Part shown: positions 22,290 to 35,123 of the stretch, one piece after another | How positions within the stretch are numbered: the first letter of the stretch is position 1 | Layout of the letters: each line of letters begins with the position of its first letter | Assembly: GCA_030686995.1 (NCBI GenBank) | Contig: CM060691.1 | Span: 58,849,338-58,913,337 of the forward strand | DNA from: Artemisia argyi | Lineage: Eukaryota; Streptophyta; Magnoliopsida; Asterales; Asteraceae | Direction: 5' to 3' | Length of the DNA stretch: 64,000 nucleotides | The notes under the pieces: model-generated | Seen by the model: only the letters and a program-made list of their open reading frames with translations | Database searches by the model: none | Told to the model about the DNA's origin: nothing | Made by a program: the position numbers and the translations under genes

Positions 22290-22450
22290 ATAGTCACAAA
22301 GTTCACAATTCATTACAGAAACTAAAATGCAAAGCCACAAATTCATTACAGAAACTAAAATGCAAATTGCAAAGTTCACAAATTCATTACAGAAACTAAT
22401 TGACAAAGTTTGTTGCATTACAGAAAACACAAAGTCACAAAGTGTTCAAC
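22290..22450. repeat. Short tandem array, ATTCATTACAGAAACTAA unit
   Basis: Three clear copies and one degenerate copy of a 35-50-bp unit with the shared core ATTCATTACAGAAACTAA. No coding sense is visible. The stretch 22451-22755 beside it holds nothing recognisable. Confidence 0.7.
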
Positions 22451-22755
22451 CAAATTCAACCAAACACAAACAGAAGATGTCAAGATGATAGCATCACAAT
22501 TCACAAGTTCTTCTCTTTTTCTCCCTTTTGCTTGTCTAAAGCTTCTTGAATTTCTAGAAATGACGTAAAACAAAATAAGTGTCTACAATAACCTAGAATG
22601 TGCATATATATTTCAATTGCTTTACACAAAACCATACTGAATTTGTAACTTAAGATAATACAAAATGTAAGTGTTTAGCTGACACAAAAGGTTTGATGAA
22701 GTGATTTTTTATAGAAAGGTTTGACGGTTTGACCAAACTTGTTATCAGTTTAAGA

Positions 22756-23078
22756 CTATGTTTATCAACAATCCAACCCAATCACATCTTTTATTAAAAT
22801 ATTATTTTCTCTTCTCACCACGTACACAAAATACATAAATCCAATCCATACCATTTATCAACAACCATCCTAAAATAATATAAGTATTAAAAAGAAAAAA
22901 GAAAAAGTAAAGAAAAAACAAATAGCCATTAAAATAAAAACATGTGTCAGATTGAGGTTGTGATCTTGAGTTGACATACGACTTAGGTTGGAAGGAAATT
23001 TTGGATTAGAGTATTAAAGATTATTAATTTGTATGAATAGTATACTATTTGGGTTGACAACCTAATTGATAAACATAG
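22756..23078. mobile_element. MITE with CTATGTTTATCAA ends
   Basis: The left end CTATGTTTATCAACAATCC and the right end, read inward, CTATGTTTATCAATTAGG form imperfect inverted repeats about 320 bp apart. The related motifs CCAACCCAA and TTGGGTTG lie just inside. The target duplication is uncertain (TATCAG is a candidate). Superfamily is not assigned; hAT is likely. 23079-23486 holds nothing recognised. Confidence 0.5.
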
Positions 23079-23486
23079 CCTAATATCAGGTCGGATTGTA
23101 CATATGTCAATTACCAAAACTTGTAGGTTAAAAGTAAGTTTATGATGATACTAACGCAAAAATAATAAAGTCTATACGGTATTTTTGTATTTTTCGGAGT
23201 TGATGTGTGATATTAATTAAATATTTGAGAAAGTTCATAGTTATTAGATAGATTTAACATTAATAACCCAATTAGTTTTAATAAATACTACGTGACTAGT
23301 GTGATAAAAACTACACTAATAAGTTAGGCGGTCTCCGACTCTCCGGGTATGTTATATATCTCAATTTTGAATGAAATTTTAAGGTAAGATGTGTTATCTA
23401 TCATGAAATGTGAAAACAATAACATGTTTTGTTGAAAGCTAATGCAAACCAAAAAAACCGTTATGTTATTGAAACAGTAAATTAAA

Positions 23487-23794
23487 GGGCAAATGACAAA
23501 AAAATGCATCGAACTTGACACTTTTTGTCATTGTGTGTAGCCAACTATTTTTTTTCTTATTGTATGTACTGAACTTTCAAATTTCGATCATTGTGTGTAT
23601 TTTGTGACAATTTTACCCTTATTTTTTTCAAAATTTGAAGGGTAAAATGGTCATTTCACATGGCAGAATAGTCACAAAATACACACAATGATCAAAATTT
23701 GAAAGTTCAGTACATACAATAAGAAAAAAAAATAATTGGCTACACACAATGACAAAAAGTGTCAAGTTCGATACATTTTTTTTGTCATTTGCCC
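23487..23794. mobile_element. Mutator-like foldback MITE with 9-bp TSD
   Basis: A 308-bp element starting GGGCAAATGACAAAAA and ending in its reverse complement. The arms run about 130 bp with very few mismatches around a roughly 45-bp centre. Perfect 9-bp duplications TAAATTAAA flank it (23478-23486 and 23795-23803). A 9-bp TSD with long inverted arms is diagnostic for Mutator-type insertion. Confidence 0.85.
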
Positions 23795-23803
23795 TAAATT
23801 AAA

Positions 23804-25812
23804 CTAGGAAATTAGTTTAATGTGGAAAACCACACCAAGCGAACCAAGTTTAAGTTAAAGAATTAAACACTGTTAGTTCAAACTTCAAATAAAAAGATCC
23901 AATTGAATCGATGAACCAACAAACATCTATGTATAGTAGTGTTGAGTCTAGTAGTGTTTACAAAAACTTATGAAATTTTAGTGAATACGTACATGCATGT
24001 TGCTTTCCATATTAGCTGTATGCTAATATCTACGGAGTAGCTTGCATATAGTTTCACTAAATTGAAACAATTTTGATTGTATAAAATTGTTTAACGTACG
24101 ATATTGCACTAGGGTCTACAAATCACATCAACTTGTTGGTGGGACGCATGATTCCAGTTTCCAACTTCAGCACATATCACATCAGTGCGTGCCATAACTT
24201 TATGCTGGCCAATCGATCATCTCACATTACATGTTTTATTATTATTTATTTTTAACTTACTCAAATAAAAATACAACAATGAACAATATTCTAAAGAGTA
24301 AAGACACTTGAATGAAAGTGACTGAGATATAAATGTGATAAAAGATTGATTACAACATGTGAAAAAGAACGGTCCATATGATGCCTCTTGAAAAGCATTG
24401 AAAATGATTTTGATCAAATCCATACTAGTATTACTTTACTATTCAAGAATGACGTCTACAATTTCTCTTCTTTTTTTTTGGGCAAAAGATAACAAATATT
24501 AAGATGGAATAGATTTTCAGCAAAGTTAAAAATTCAACAAAATTACAAAAGATTGAAACAACATGAACTGATTCGACTACAAACTAAACAAACACTTGAA
24601 ATAAAAACACTAGACTAAACCTATGAAAACTATGACATTCCATGAACTTATGATAGAAACTTTGAAGAATACTAAAAATCCAATTGAATGTCATCAATAG
24701 ACCTGTCGATACGCAGATGTGACAAAAAAACACAATTACACAACCCGAAATTGAGTTGAGCCTTAATACTTGAGAAATCCGTGAAAACAACATCACTTAC
24801 TTCCCCCTTATAATTGTAGCTATTTTGCTGTCCGCAAACAAGAATGATGATAGCTTGATTGAATTTTTAGTCATTACGTTTTAAGTCGAATGATATGTAT
24901 TATAAGTTGTTAACAAACTATTAGTTAGGATAATACAGTATTTGCTTAACATTATATTGAGCTGACTTGATGTCTAGTGGTCGGGACTTATGCACATACG
25001 TCGAATATTATCTTCTGATTCTGTTTGATAAGAACGCAAACTTCATGATGTTCATAGCTCAGTTACAAATAATGAAGGTATTTTTAGTGGACCATTTAAT
25101 AATACGAAACAAATTCGCAATGTCACATCAATATAGACGCACGTCGCAGATAATTTAATAATTTATAGCTAGTGTATCATGGTGTTTATGTAATATCAAG
25201 CATGTAAAAGTAATGAGTACCTTATAAATAATAACTTTATTATTTGTTTAATCAATTTTTTGTTTTAATGTGTATATGCTATTTTTCGTAATTTTACACT
25301 TTATAATTAAAGCTACTGCTACGTTAACAAACACGTTTTTTAAACAAGCAACTATTGTTTACTGTTATTGCTTACTGTTTACTGCTAATGATTACTACTA
25401 CTTGTGGCTAAACATACCCATTGTTAACTTAATTAAAAATGTAGCCTTAACATGTTAGTTTCAATATTTAGCATAATGGCTTTTCATTGCATCTCTTCAT
25501 CTTTATGAAAAGTCTCAGAAGGGTGGCAGTGGGGGCGGCATCACCCACCGGCAAGGTGATGCCGGCGGTAAACACCGCCGCCACCCCACCGGCATCATCA
25601 ACGGCATCCATTGAACGGCATATATTGCCTCCGAAGCATGGGCTTTCGAATGCATAATATGACCGTTGGGCATTAAAGTTTTTAGACGTTGGAGCGTGCA
25701 TCGGCCCAAAAAAAAAAAAAAAAAAAATTCCTCTATATATATTCAACCTAAACACATACATTTTTAACACAAACAATACAATTCACATATATAAAATTCA
25801 CATATTTTTACA
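23804..25812. other. AT-rich spacer, ending upstream of the Harbinger pseudogene
   Basis: No gene or RNA is recognised. 24470-24800 is AT-rich with no convincing reading frame. 25510-25640 is locally GC-rich (CCGCCGCCACC-type blocks), followed by an A20 run near 25709. The latter part is presumably the 5' flank of the Harbinger-type element, but its terminal inverted repeat was not identified. Confidence 0.4.
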
Positions 25813-26179
25813 ATGTCTTCTTCTTCGTCCGAATCGTTAGTGAGTCCCCCCGGCGAATTGTCCAAACTAGTTCCATCCGGTAGCATCATAGAAACCTTAT
25901 TAGCCGCGTACGATGCAATTGACGACACGACAAGCTCTACTAAAAGTCGGGAGTATGTAACTCGTTTTCGTGAACAAGCTTTACGAACCCTTATGACTGA
26001 TTATTTCGTTGAATGTCCAAAGTTTAACGACGAACGTTTTCGTGAACGGTTTCATATGAATAAAAGCTTGTTTTTAAGAGTTGTTGCTGATGTTGAAGCG
26101 AATTTCGAATGGTTTCAAGAGGGCTTAGATGCGAGGGGAAAAAAAGTTTCACGGCATTACAAAAATGCACATCGGCCAT
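25813..26179 (+). pseudogene. PIF/Harbinger-like transposase pseudogene, 5' part of exon 1
   Basis: The frame opens MSSSSSESLVSPPGEL and shows the N-terminal part of a plant Harbinger-type nuclease (a RERFHMNKSLFLRVV helix and an F-Q-EGLDARGKK segment). Harbinger nucleases are DDE transposases that cut TTA/TAA-type targets. From about 26146 the family similarity (QKCTSA) continues in another frame, so one base was lost near a T run. At 26179 the gene is cut by retroelement O, and the TSD GCCAT (26175-26179) is repeated at 61418-61422, where the exon resumes. Intact relatives are about 400 residues. Confidence 0.85.
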
Positions 26180-29100
26180 TGATTGCCATCAAACAGTCAG
26201 ATAATATCAACCAAAGGATGGTCAACAAGTCAAACAGCTTAGGCCAATGCTTCCGTGGAATACAGTGTTTCCCCAGGTCGTTATGTCCCGACGAGGTGTG
26301 GATGGTATCAAAAACGAATCTGTGATTGAGTGATTATGAACAGAAAAAGGTATAAGTGTGAGTGAGTGATTACACTAAGGTTTTATAAAACAAAATAGCT
26401 TAAATAAGCTATAAGAGTGATTACGTAAAAGCCAGATATTTAAAAACGTTTAAAATCTAAAAACGCGTACGTTTAATTTAATTCTACATAAACGTACGAA
26501 ACAAAAACGATTTTAACTAAAGTAGGAGTTTGCATGCCTTAGGGGCTTAAATGCAAATTAAATAAACTTAAAATATTTATTTTATAATTAATAACTATTT
26601 AATTAATTATTATTATTTAATAACTACTTTTAATTATTTAAATATTCACTAATAAATAAGAAAATGTAAAATAAGTCTTGAAAAATAAAATTAAAATTTC
26701 TAAAAGTCTAAAATATTATAAAACTTATTTTAAAATTAAAATTATATTTTTCACACTATTTATTTAATTATTATTAATTAATTACTATTTAATTATTACT
26801 TAACTAATTATATTGATTTAAATTCTTAAAAATACTTATTATTAATTAATTACTATTTAATTATTACTTAACTAATTATATTGATTTAAATTCTTAAAAA
26901 TACTAAAAAGACTTAGATAATTAAGAAGATTTTTATAAATCTAATTAACCATCACAGGAATCCTAAAAAATTATAAAAAGTTGGATCTATGTATTTTTAA
27001 ACTAATTTACTAATTATTATTCTATTTATTAATTAATTACCAATTAAACTAATTAAATTATAAAAACTATAATATGAAAAGTAAAAATTATGGAAGAATT
27101 CCTAAAAATGTTTTATATCATATAAAAGCTAGAAAAAAATATAAAAACTAGGTGTTGCTTTATAAAAACTAATTATGCTATCTAATACTTAATTATTAAT
27201 TAAATATAAATAAAACTAATATTAATTCTAATAAATACTAAATGACAAAATAAAAATCTGAGAAAATTATTAAAAATACTTTAATATAAAAGGAAATTAA
27301 TAAAAATATAAAAATATAGGTTACTTAATAAAAATCTAAAAATGAAAATGAAAATTTAAATTATATTAAATAGAAACTATCACTTATTTTAAATTTGTCT
27401 TTTCAGGATTTTTCTTTTATAAAACTATTTTATACCTAAAAATAACTAACTTTTATGAAAACAACTTTTTTATAAGTTAAATATAAGCACTGTGGAAAGC
27501 AATAAGCCAAACAGTTGACTTATGTTGACCAAAGAGAAAAATAAGCTCAAACTAGCTTAAGTGGGACCCACTATGGTTGATTCTGATGCACTTGAGTTAA
27601 GTAAACATGTATAAGCCAAAATAAGCACTTGGGGTTCTCAGAATAAGCTATAATATCAAATTAAGCACTTGGCCAAACCAAAGCCAACTCAGAAAAGGGA
27701 CAAACTTTAGGGACAAATCCAAGTGGGGTCCACAATGCTCTAGGTCAAAATTATGGTCAATACAGAAAGCCTACTAGGAGGGGGGTTGGGAGAAACAAAG
27801 ATGGGGCAATGGAACCCACTGAGGTGGTCAGAAACCACCACCAAAGGTGGCTTGGTGGATGTGGTGCTGCTGATGCAGGGCAGGGATCTCCCCTGCAAGT
27901 GACTTTGGGAGGGTGTGGGGCCCAGTACAAAAATCCTAAAAATGAAAGAAATGTGGGAAATTGGAGAAGAGATGGGAGGCTATGATCTCAAGAAGTTTCA
28001 GACCCTAGAACTCACCACAAAATTCCACAAAATTCATGCTACATTTGGAAAAATATTAAAGGTGCAAATTTGACTTTTTGATGAGACTTGATATTTTTAC
28101 TTTTTTTAACTTTGATCACATCTAACTGATCAATCTTGTTATATTAAGCTACAATTTGATGAAATTAAGCTACACATACACCTTAGGCAATGAAATGGTG
28201 GGATTGGGATCAAAACTGCCCAACAGTTGACAGTAGGGATACTTTGATGTAGATTTTGACTTTTGGTGTTATACCCAACTGATGTTAAGCATTAACTATA
28301 CTAATATTACTTATTAAAACATGTTTACAGCAAATTCAACTACTTAAAACCACTAGACCATGGAGTTCTCCCTTGAACCAAACACCCCTATATTATACAA
28401 ATTCTAATGAAACTTGAATACAAAAAGACCAAAACCAAATCTACTGATTACAATCTATCTAATAAGTAAATAATAATCTAAAGAAACACAGAAGAACAAT
28501 AAATAGCAAATTTATACTAAAATAGCAAAAATCAAAGGTTTGGCTTACAAGTGAGTCCAAGCTGAGAAACATGAACAAAGACCAAGTATCAATCCTAATA
28601 GCTCACCACTGAGCTTCTAAACCAAAAATCTTCCATGATCAACCCTACTCCATCATTCTTCATCATTATTTATTTATTTTTTATTTTTTACTTATTTATT
28701 TCCTATTTATGATTATTTTTTATTTTTAAACTAAAACTGGTATAGAAGCTTTGTAAGCTTATAAAAGCTTTTTAGGAACCTGAATTGAGCTTAAATGAAC
28801 ATACAACAACAACATTTAACAAATTAAGAAGAATTTGTCAAATTCTCTCAAAATGCCAAAAACTGAATTCTGATAACTAAGTTTGAAATTAAGGTTAAAA
28901 GAAGTTCAAATTACAATAAGGAGACTGAGTACAACATGTTTTGATTGAAATTACAACTGAAATGGTAAATTACACTACCTACGATTAAGCTAGATTAAAA
29001 CTACTCTAATAATTCTTCACTTCTCCTTTATTCTTGATATATAGATGATAAAAAGGTCCCTAGCAGCTATCCAAGACTTTCCCACTTTACTTGAGTCATT

Positions 29101-30117
29101 GATTTAGTCAATTGAATCTAAACCGTTCAAAATACCTTTTCGCGCCAAAAAAATATCTTAGGTAGCGTGGGAAGTTTTTATGGCATTAAATGGTGCTTGT
29201 TTGGTTGTGGTGAGCTGGGGAGACAAGGTGGGAAAGGGGATGGTCAAGTGTTGGTGAAACCACTAAGGTGGAAGGTGGTATGGTGGTCTGTGAGTGTGGG
29301 GTGGTTTTGGGGGGAAGAAAGGGTAAAAAGGGTGGGTTTGACTGCTTCTTTGACCCAGTTTTATTATTTAGGTTGGTGGGCCGGTTGTGGGGGTTGGGCC
29401 AGAAAAGGGGAAATGGGCTTGGTGTGTTTGTTTGTTATTTGGTTTTGGCATTGGGCTTATATACTAATAATGGTCCGTTTGGTTAAGTGTAACTAACAAG
29501 GACCAATTTTGCAATTCACCAAATATTTAGGGGCTGGTTTGTAACTTTTTCAAAGATAGTAGAAGGACCAAACTTGTCATATCTCAATAACCCAAGGACC
29601 ATAAATGTAATTTTCCCATTTTTAAACATTCGAGGACCTTTTATGTCATATTTGGATTTTTGAGGGACTAAATATGTAATTTCCCAAAAGTTATCAAAAT
29701 GTTCCAAATTGAAAGTTATGAATAGTACAAGGGTGTATTTTGATAAATTCCTTTATTTAAACACCCAGGGACTAATTTTGCCAATTTTGAAACTTGAGGG
29801 GTAAAAGTTGCCATTTTGTATAAACTTTCATCCAGGGACTATTTGTGAATAAGTTTGACTTCCCATGGACTAAAGTTGACTTTTTATTCATTTTAAACCT
29901 TCAGGGACTAGTTTTGACAAATTTTGAAACTTGAGGGACTGAAACTGTCAATTATGCAAACTTTGTACGTTTTTCATCTGTTTTTGATTATTTTGCATTT
30001 GAAACATATAAAACACACTTCTAAGATATTTTAAGTATTATGATGCATATTTGAGTATTTTTGGATGTTTTGGCAGTCCAGATTAGTATAAAATGATGAG
30101 TATTTAGACACTCATCA
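26180..30117 (-). repeat. 3' LTR of element O (3.94 kb, uninterrupted)
   Basis: From TGATTGCCATCAAACAG to GACACTCATCA. It shows the empty site of A2 (about 28170-28190) and of P (about 28331-28350) without a break. A 69-bp direct duplication near 26760-26895 accounts for its extra length over the partner LTR. 29480-30020 carries degenerate AGGGACTARTTTTG units. The end is a hairpin with TGATGAGT and ACTCATCA arms (30094-30117). It is AT-rich from 26540 to 27500. Confidence 0.9.
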
Positions 30118-31356
30118 ATCCCCCACACTAAAACATTGCTAGTCCCTAGCAATCTTTTGAGAAAAACTTAATGGATTTGAAACTCTTTACCAAAAGCCAT
30201 CACTTCTGGAGTAGCCAGATGTATCGATTCAAGTAAGAACTATGGTCCACCTGATAACCATGTGATTTTGAGCAAACCACCAGCTGTCAACGGATTTGTT
30301 TTGTCTTTACCAAAAGTCGTTTGCTTCTGGACTAGCCAACTCTTGATGGAATAGTCAACATCTTGGTGAGCTGATTACCAATTATGGATTTTCCAATGCC
30401 TTTACCACAAGCCATAATCTTGCGGGTTATCCAACTCATTCGCTTTTTAGGATATGGCGAGTTGAGGTACCATACAATTTTGGGCAAATTGCAAGCCATA
30501 AACGGATTTGAGATATCTTTACCAAGAGCCGTTTGCTCCTGGATTAGCCAATCCTTATGTGGGTTAGATATGGCGGACTGATAACCATTTATTGCGTTCT
30601 AAGTGAGAAAAAATTTTAAAATTTGGGCTAAAATGGGGGTTCTTGATGGAACATGTGTTTAAATTCGTTAGAATAACGAATCTCCCCCCACACTTAGAAC
30701 TGAATATTGTCCTCAATATTCAAAATACCGGGTGTTAAACCAACACTTAGAACGTAAGAAGGAAAATACTCATAGCTTTTATTTAAGTTTATGTACTTTT
30801 TTTTTTTTTTTAGAGGATATATACAACATGTGGGTTAGTATCTCCCCCACACTTAGGGTGAAAACCCTAATGCATGCTACTGTTTTTGATTACCGAGTCG
30901 CTAGCTTGACTCGACCCCGAATTCATTTGTTCATGGGGAAGTATCATGTGGAAGAGACAATCTCCATCGGACTTTCATTCAAGATGTTTGGATAAACATT
31001 TGAAGCACGTGAAAGTTCCACACCGATGAGATACACAGACATCCGGCTCAAAATTTATAAATGAGAATGCCGGGGTCAAAGATAATGTCCTCACTCCCGA
31101 AAGAGTGAAGAACAGGAGAAGCCACGGGATATATGAAGAAAAGAAAGAAAATCATGATGAAAATCGTGACTAACTCCTCATCTTCAATAGGAGAATTCAT
31201 TGTTTCATGAATCTCCTCTTTTAAACTCGCTTGATCAAGACATATTATGGGTATGTCTAGATCAAAATAGAAATTATCATACTCCGGAGGAGATATGATA
31301 TGAGTGAGTTCACAGGAGAACTCCTCAAAGGTGAATGAATCATATTCGGGATTGAT
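30118..31356 (-). other. 3' untranslated interior of element O
   Basis: Starts in sense-strand purines (polypurine tract next to 30118), then repeated blocks with the core TACCAAGAGCCGTTTGCTCC (30180-30580). The same block type occurs at the 3' end of element P (46600-47010). No coding sequence. It may be a conserved 3' regulatory or packaging region, which is speculation. Confidence 0.6.
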
Positions 31357-32895
31357 TTAAGTGAGTTCACTGGGGAACTCCTCAAAAGTAAATGATTCAT
31401 AGACGGGAAGAAAATTATAAGAATGAGAAGTGGTGATACCACTTATCTTCTCTCCTGTATGATCAAAATGGAACGTTTGCAATTCCGGAATAGAATCATT
31501 GATCAAAAGCTCACTATCCTCAACGGGGATAGGAGATGAAATAGGCTTTTCATTAAAAGCCTCTATTCTAGAAATGAGAAGATTAGCATTTAATAATGTA
31601 AGACGAAGAGCTTCGTATTGGTTTATTTCTTCATCATTCTCTTCTTCTGAGTTGACAAGCTCAGAAGGTAATTCCCCCACATAACTTATGTCTCCACAAG
31701 ATAAAGAGTAGTTCTCATCGGAATCAGAGAACATCTCAATATGATCAATTGGGAAGACAATCGGAGGAGAGATATCACACATATGATCAAGAATTCCCTG
31801 TGACTCACTTGGGATTGAGACAAGGTTCTCAACACTAGACTTTATGAATTCGTCCGATTCCTTTTCAGGAACAGTGTCAAGATGCTCGTCCCCCATGCTC
31901 AGAGAGTGAGTGGGAACCTCGGGTGTGATAACATCAGACTGAGGGAGTTGAAAAGGACTAGCATACATGGATTTTATAATTTCCATTTGTTCTGCTGCTA
32001 GTAATTCTCCCATACTCTTTTCTCCCTGTATTTCCATGGAAGGAGTCTCAACTGATGAACTTGATGAGGTATCATCACTTTCATCATCTTCATCGAGAAG
32101 AGCAGCATTGTGAAATTTGGAACGTGTTATAGCTGTTCGTTCTAAGACTAATAATTCTTCCATGCTTCTTTCATCTCTAGCTGCATGTTCTTCTGCAAGT
32201 AATTCCGCGATAGATTTATCACGAGAATATTGAGTGAGTGGAGACTGTGGGGGTGTGGATGTGTCAAAACCGGATGTATCAGAACTAGAACAATGTTCAG
32301 GTTTATAATACGGTTGACATTGGAAATCATCATGAGGACCCCCACAATGTACACAAGAAAAACTTGGTGCATTGTGAAACGAAATATTAGCCAACTCCTC
32401 CTTAAGGTCTTTAAGTTTCTCAAGAACCTTTTGACAAAGGTCTTGCGGGTATTGAGGAGTTGCTTGGATCATTTGGCACTGTGGAGGTGGGTCTTGAAAC
32501 GAATAGTCGTAATTGTTGCAAGGAAATGGATTCCCTGTTTGACAATCCGAGCTAAAGTGAGGACCTCCACAGTACTCACAACAGTTGAACTGATGTGGCT
32601 GTGAGTCGTATATGTTTGAATCACAATCGTTATCAGGAAACTGCTCATTGACAAACGTGCTTCCTGATTGACAATCAGAACTGTAGTGTGAACTACCACA
32701 ATACTCACAACAGTTAAACTGCTGAGTCTCATGGTGTGGAAGCTGATGGAATGAATCAGTCATGTCAGGGTAAGAATAGAGATTCTGGTTATAGACAGAC
32801 CCATTTCCTGACTCTACCATGCCACAACTGGGGCAATTACCACCATTATAAGAACTACCACACCATTGACAAACAAGAGGGTGAGAATAAGACAT
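31357..32895 (-). CDS. Four-zinc-knuckle protein of element O
   Basis: A 512-residue uninterrupted frame from ATG 32895 (MSYSHP). Numbered from a TTG four codons upstream, zinc knuckles C-X2-C-X3-H-X4-C lie at residues 67-79, 110-122 and 185-197. A fourth at 13-25 has Tyr in place of His. A short coiled-coil-like helix (VLEKLKDLKEEL) lies between knuckles three and four. The rest is acidic and Ser/Pro-rich, with repeats of an [SI]-[MA]-[EG]-EL-L-[AV] motif near the middle. The knuckle spacing is that of the gag proteins of A2 and P, so it looks like an expanded nucleocapsid without the gag capsid part, protease, RT or integrase. Binding of element RNA for packaging is inferred. The frame is intact, so it is recent or selected. 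Confidence 0.7.
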   Translation of the reverse strand: MSYSHPLVCQWCGSSYNGGNCPSCGMVESGNGSVYNQNLYSYPDMTDSFHQLPHHETQQFNCCEYCGSSHYSSDCQSGSTFVNEQFPDNDCDSNIYDSQPHQFNCCEYCGGPHFSSDCQTGNPFPCNNYDYSFQDPPPQCQMIQATPQYPQDLCQKVLEKLKDLKEELANISFHNAPSFSCVHCGGPHDDFQCQPYYKPEHCSSSDTSGFDTSTPPQSPLTQYSRDKSIAELLAEEHAARDERSMEELLVLERTAITRSKFHNAALLDEDDESDDTSSSSSVETPSMEIQGEKSMGELLAAEQMEIIKSMYASPFQLPQSDVITPEVPTHSLSMGDEHLDTVPEKESDEFIKSSVENLVSIPSESQGILDHMCDISPPIVFPIDHIEMFSDSDENYSLSCGDISYVGELPSELVNSEEENDEEINQYEALRLTLLNANLLISRIEAFNEKPISSPIPVEDSELLINDSIPELQTFHFDHTGEKISGITTSHSYNFLPVYESFTFEEFPSELT

Positions 32896-33171
32896 AGAAA
32901 GAATCAAAAGGTAATAGAGGGTAAGAAATGAAGAATCAAAAAGGTAGGAGGGTAAAGGTGAATATTTATGTAATTTTTGAAAATTTTTTGTAATACTAAG
33001 AAGGAAAATATTTTTGGGTTTTTGTGTTCGTTATAAACTAATTTTTAAAATGTTTTCGGGAACAATTTTGGTTTTATATGATAATAATATGAACAAGGGT
33101 GGATAAATATACAATGAGCGTGTATTCAGATTCACTAATACGCAAAATCGTTTAGAATATGCGCACAACCT

Positions 33172-33188
33172 CCCCGGCAGCGGCACCA
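33172..33188 (-). promoter_or_regulatory. Primer-binding site of element O
   Basis: In sense TGGTGCCGCTGCCGGGG, five bases after the 5' LTR end at 33194. It is similar to the tRNA-Asp-type site of A1 and A2 with extra mismatches (TGGT for TGGC). Confidence 0.7.
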
Positions 33189-35123
33189 AATTTTGATTGC
33201 CATCAAACAGTCAGATAATATCAACCAAAGGATGGTCAACAAGTCAAACAGCTTAGGCCAATGCTTCCGTGGAATACAGTGTTTCCCCGGGTCGTTATGT
33301 CCCGACGAGGTGTGGATGGTATCAAAAACGAATCTGTGATTGAGTGATTATGAACAGAAAAAGGTATAAGTGTGAGTGAGTGATTACACTAAGGTTTTAT
33401 AAAACAAAATAGCTTAAATAAGCTATAAGAGTGATTACGTAAAAGCCAGATATTTAAAAATGTTTAAAATCTAAAAACGCGTACGTTTAATTTAATTCTA
33501 CATAAACGTACGAAACAAAAACGATTTTAACTAAAGTAGGAGTTTGCATGCCTTAGGGGCTTAAATGCAAATTAAATAAACTTAAAATATTTATTTTATA
33601 ATTAATAACTATTTAATTAATTATTATTATTTAATAACTACTTTTAATTATTTAAATATTCACTAATAAATAAGAAAATGTAAAATAAGTCTTGAAAAAT
33701 AAAATTAAAATTTATAAAAGTCTAAAATATTATAAAACTTATTTTAAAATTAAAATTATATTTTTCAAACTATTTATTTAATTATTATTAATTAATTACT
33801 ATTTAATTATTACTTAACTAATTATATTGATTTAAATTCTTAAAAATACTAAAAAGACTTAGATAATTAAGAAGATTTTTATAAATCTAATTAACCATCA
33901 CAGGAATCCTAAAAATTATAAAAAGTTGGTTCTATGTATTTTTAAACTAATTTACTAATTATTATTCTATTTATTAATTAATTACCAATTAAACTAATTA
34001 AATTATAAAAACTATAAGATGAACAGTAAAAATTATGGAAAAATTCCTAAAAATGTTTTATAACATATAAAAGCTAGAAAAAAAATAAAAACTAGGTGTT
34101 GCTTTATAGAAACTAATTATGCTATTTAATACTTAATTATTAATTAAATATAAATAAAACTAATATTAATTCTAATAAATACTAAATGACAAAATAAAAA
34201 TCTGAGAAAATCATTAAAAATACTTTAATATAAAAGGAAATTAATAAAAATATAAAAATATAGGTTACTTAATAAAAATCTAAAAATGAAAATTAAAATT
34301 TAAATTATATTAAATAGAAACTATCACTTATTTTAAATTTGTCTTTTCTGGATTTTTCATTTATAAAACTATTTTATACCTAAAAATAACTAACTTTTAT
34401 GAAAACAACTTTTTTATAAGTTAAATATAAGCACTGTGGAAAGCAATAAGCCAAACAGTTGACTTATGTTGACCAAAGAGGAAAATAAGCTCAAACTAGC
34501 TTAAGTGGGACCCACTATGGTTGATTCTGATGCACTTGAGTTAAGTAAACATGTATAAGCCAAAATAAGCACTTGGGGTTCCCAGAATAAGCTATAATAT
34601 CAAATTAAGCACTTGGCCAAACCAAAGCCAACTCAGAAAAGGGACAAACTTTAGGGACAAATCCAAGTGGGGTCCACAATGCTCTAGGTCAAAATTATGG
34701 TCAATACAGAAAGCCTACTAGGAGGGGGGTTGGGAGAAACAAATATGGGGCCATGGAATCCACTGAGGTGGTCAGAAACCACCACCAAATGTGGCTTGGT
34801 GGATGTGGTGCTGCTGATGCAGGGCAGGGATCTCCCCTGCAAGTAACTTTGGGAGGGTGTGGGGCCCAGTACAAAAATCCTAAAAATGAAAGGAATGTGG
34901 GAAATTGGAGAAGAAGTTGGAGGCTATGATCTCAAGAAGTTTCAGACCCTAGAACTCACCACAAAATTCCACAAAATTCATGCTACATTTGGAAAAATAT
35001 TAAAGGTGCAAATTTGACTTTTTGATGAGACTTGATATTTTGACTTTTTTTTAACTTTGATCACATCTAACTGATCAATCTTGTTATATTAAGCTACAAT
35101 TTGATGAAATTAAGCTACACATA

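Noticed and set aside
22290..22450. CRISPR-like array
   Set aside because: Repeat spacing and units are irregular, the repeats are degenerate, and the window is a plant genome. It is a short tandem repeat.
25468..25776. 102-codon minus-strand frame near the Harbinger gene
   Set aside because: It reads through a poly-A run and GC-rich simple sequence with no recognisable domain.
29167..29496. 109-codon frame, repeated near 60466
   Set aside because: It lies in the two LTRs of element O, is glycine/tryptophan-rich from G-rich simple sequence, and has frame differences between the copies.
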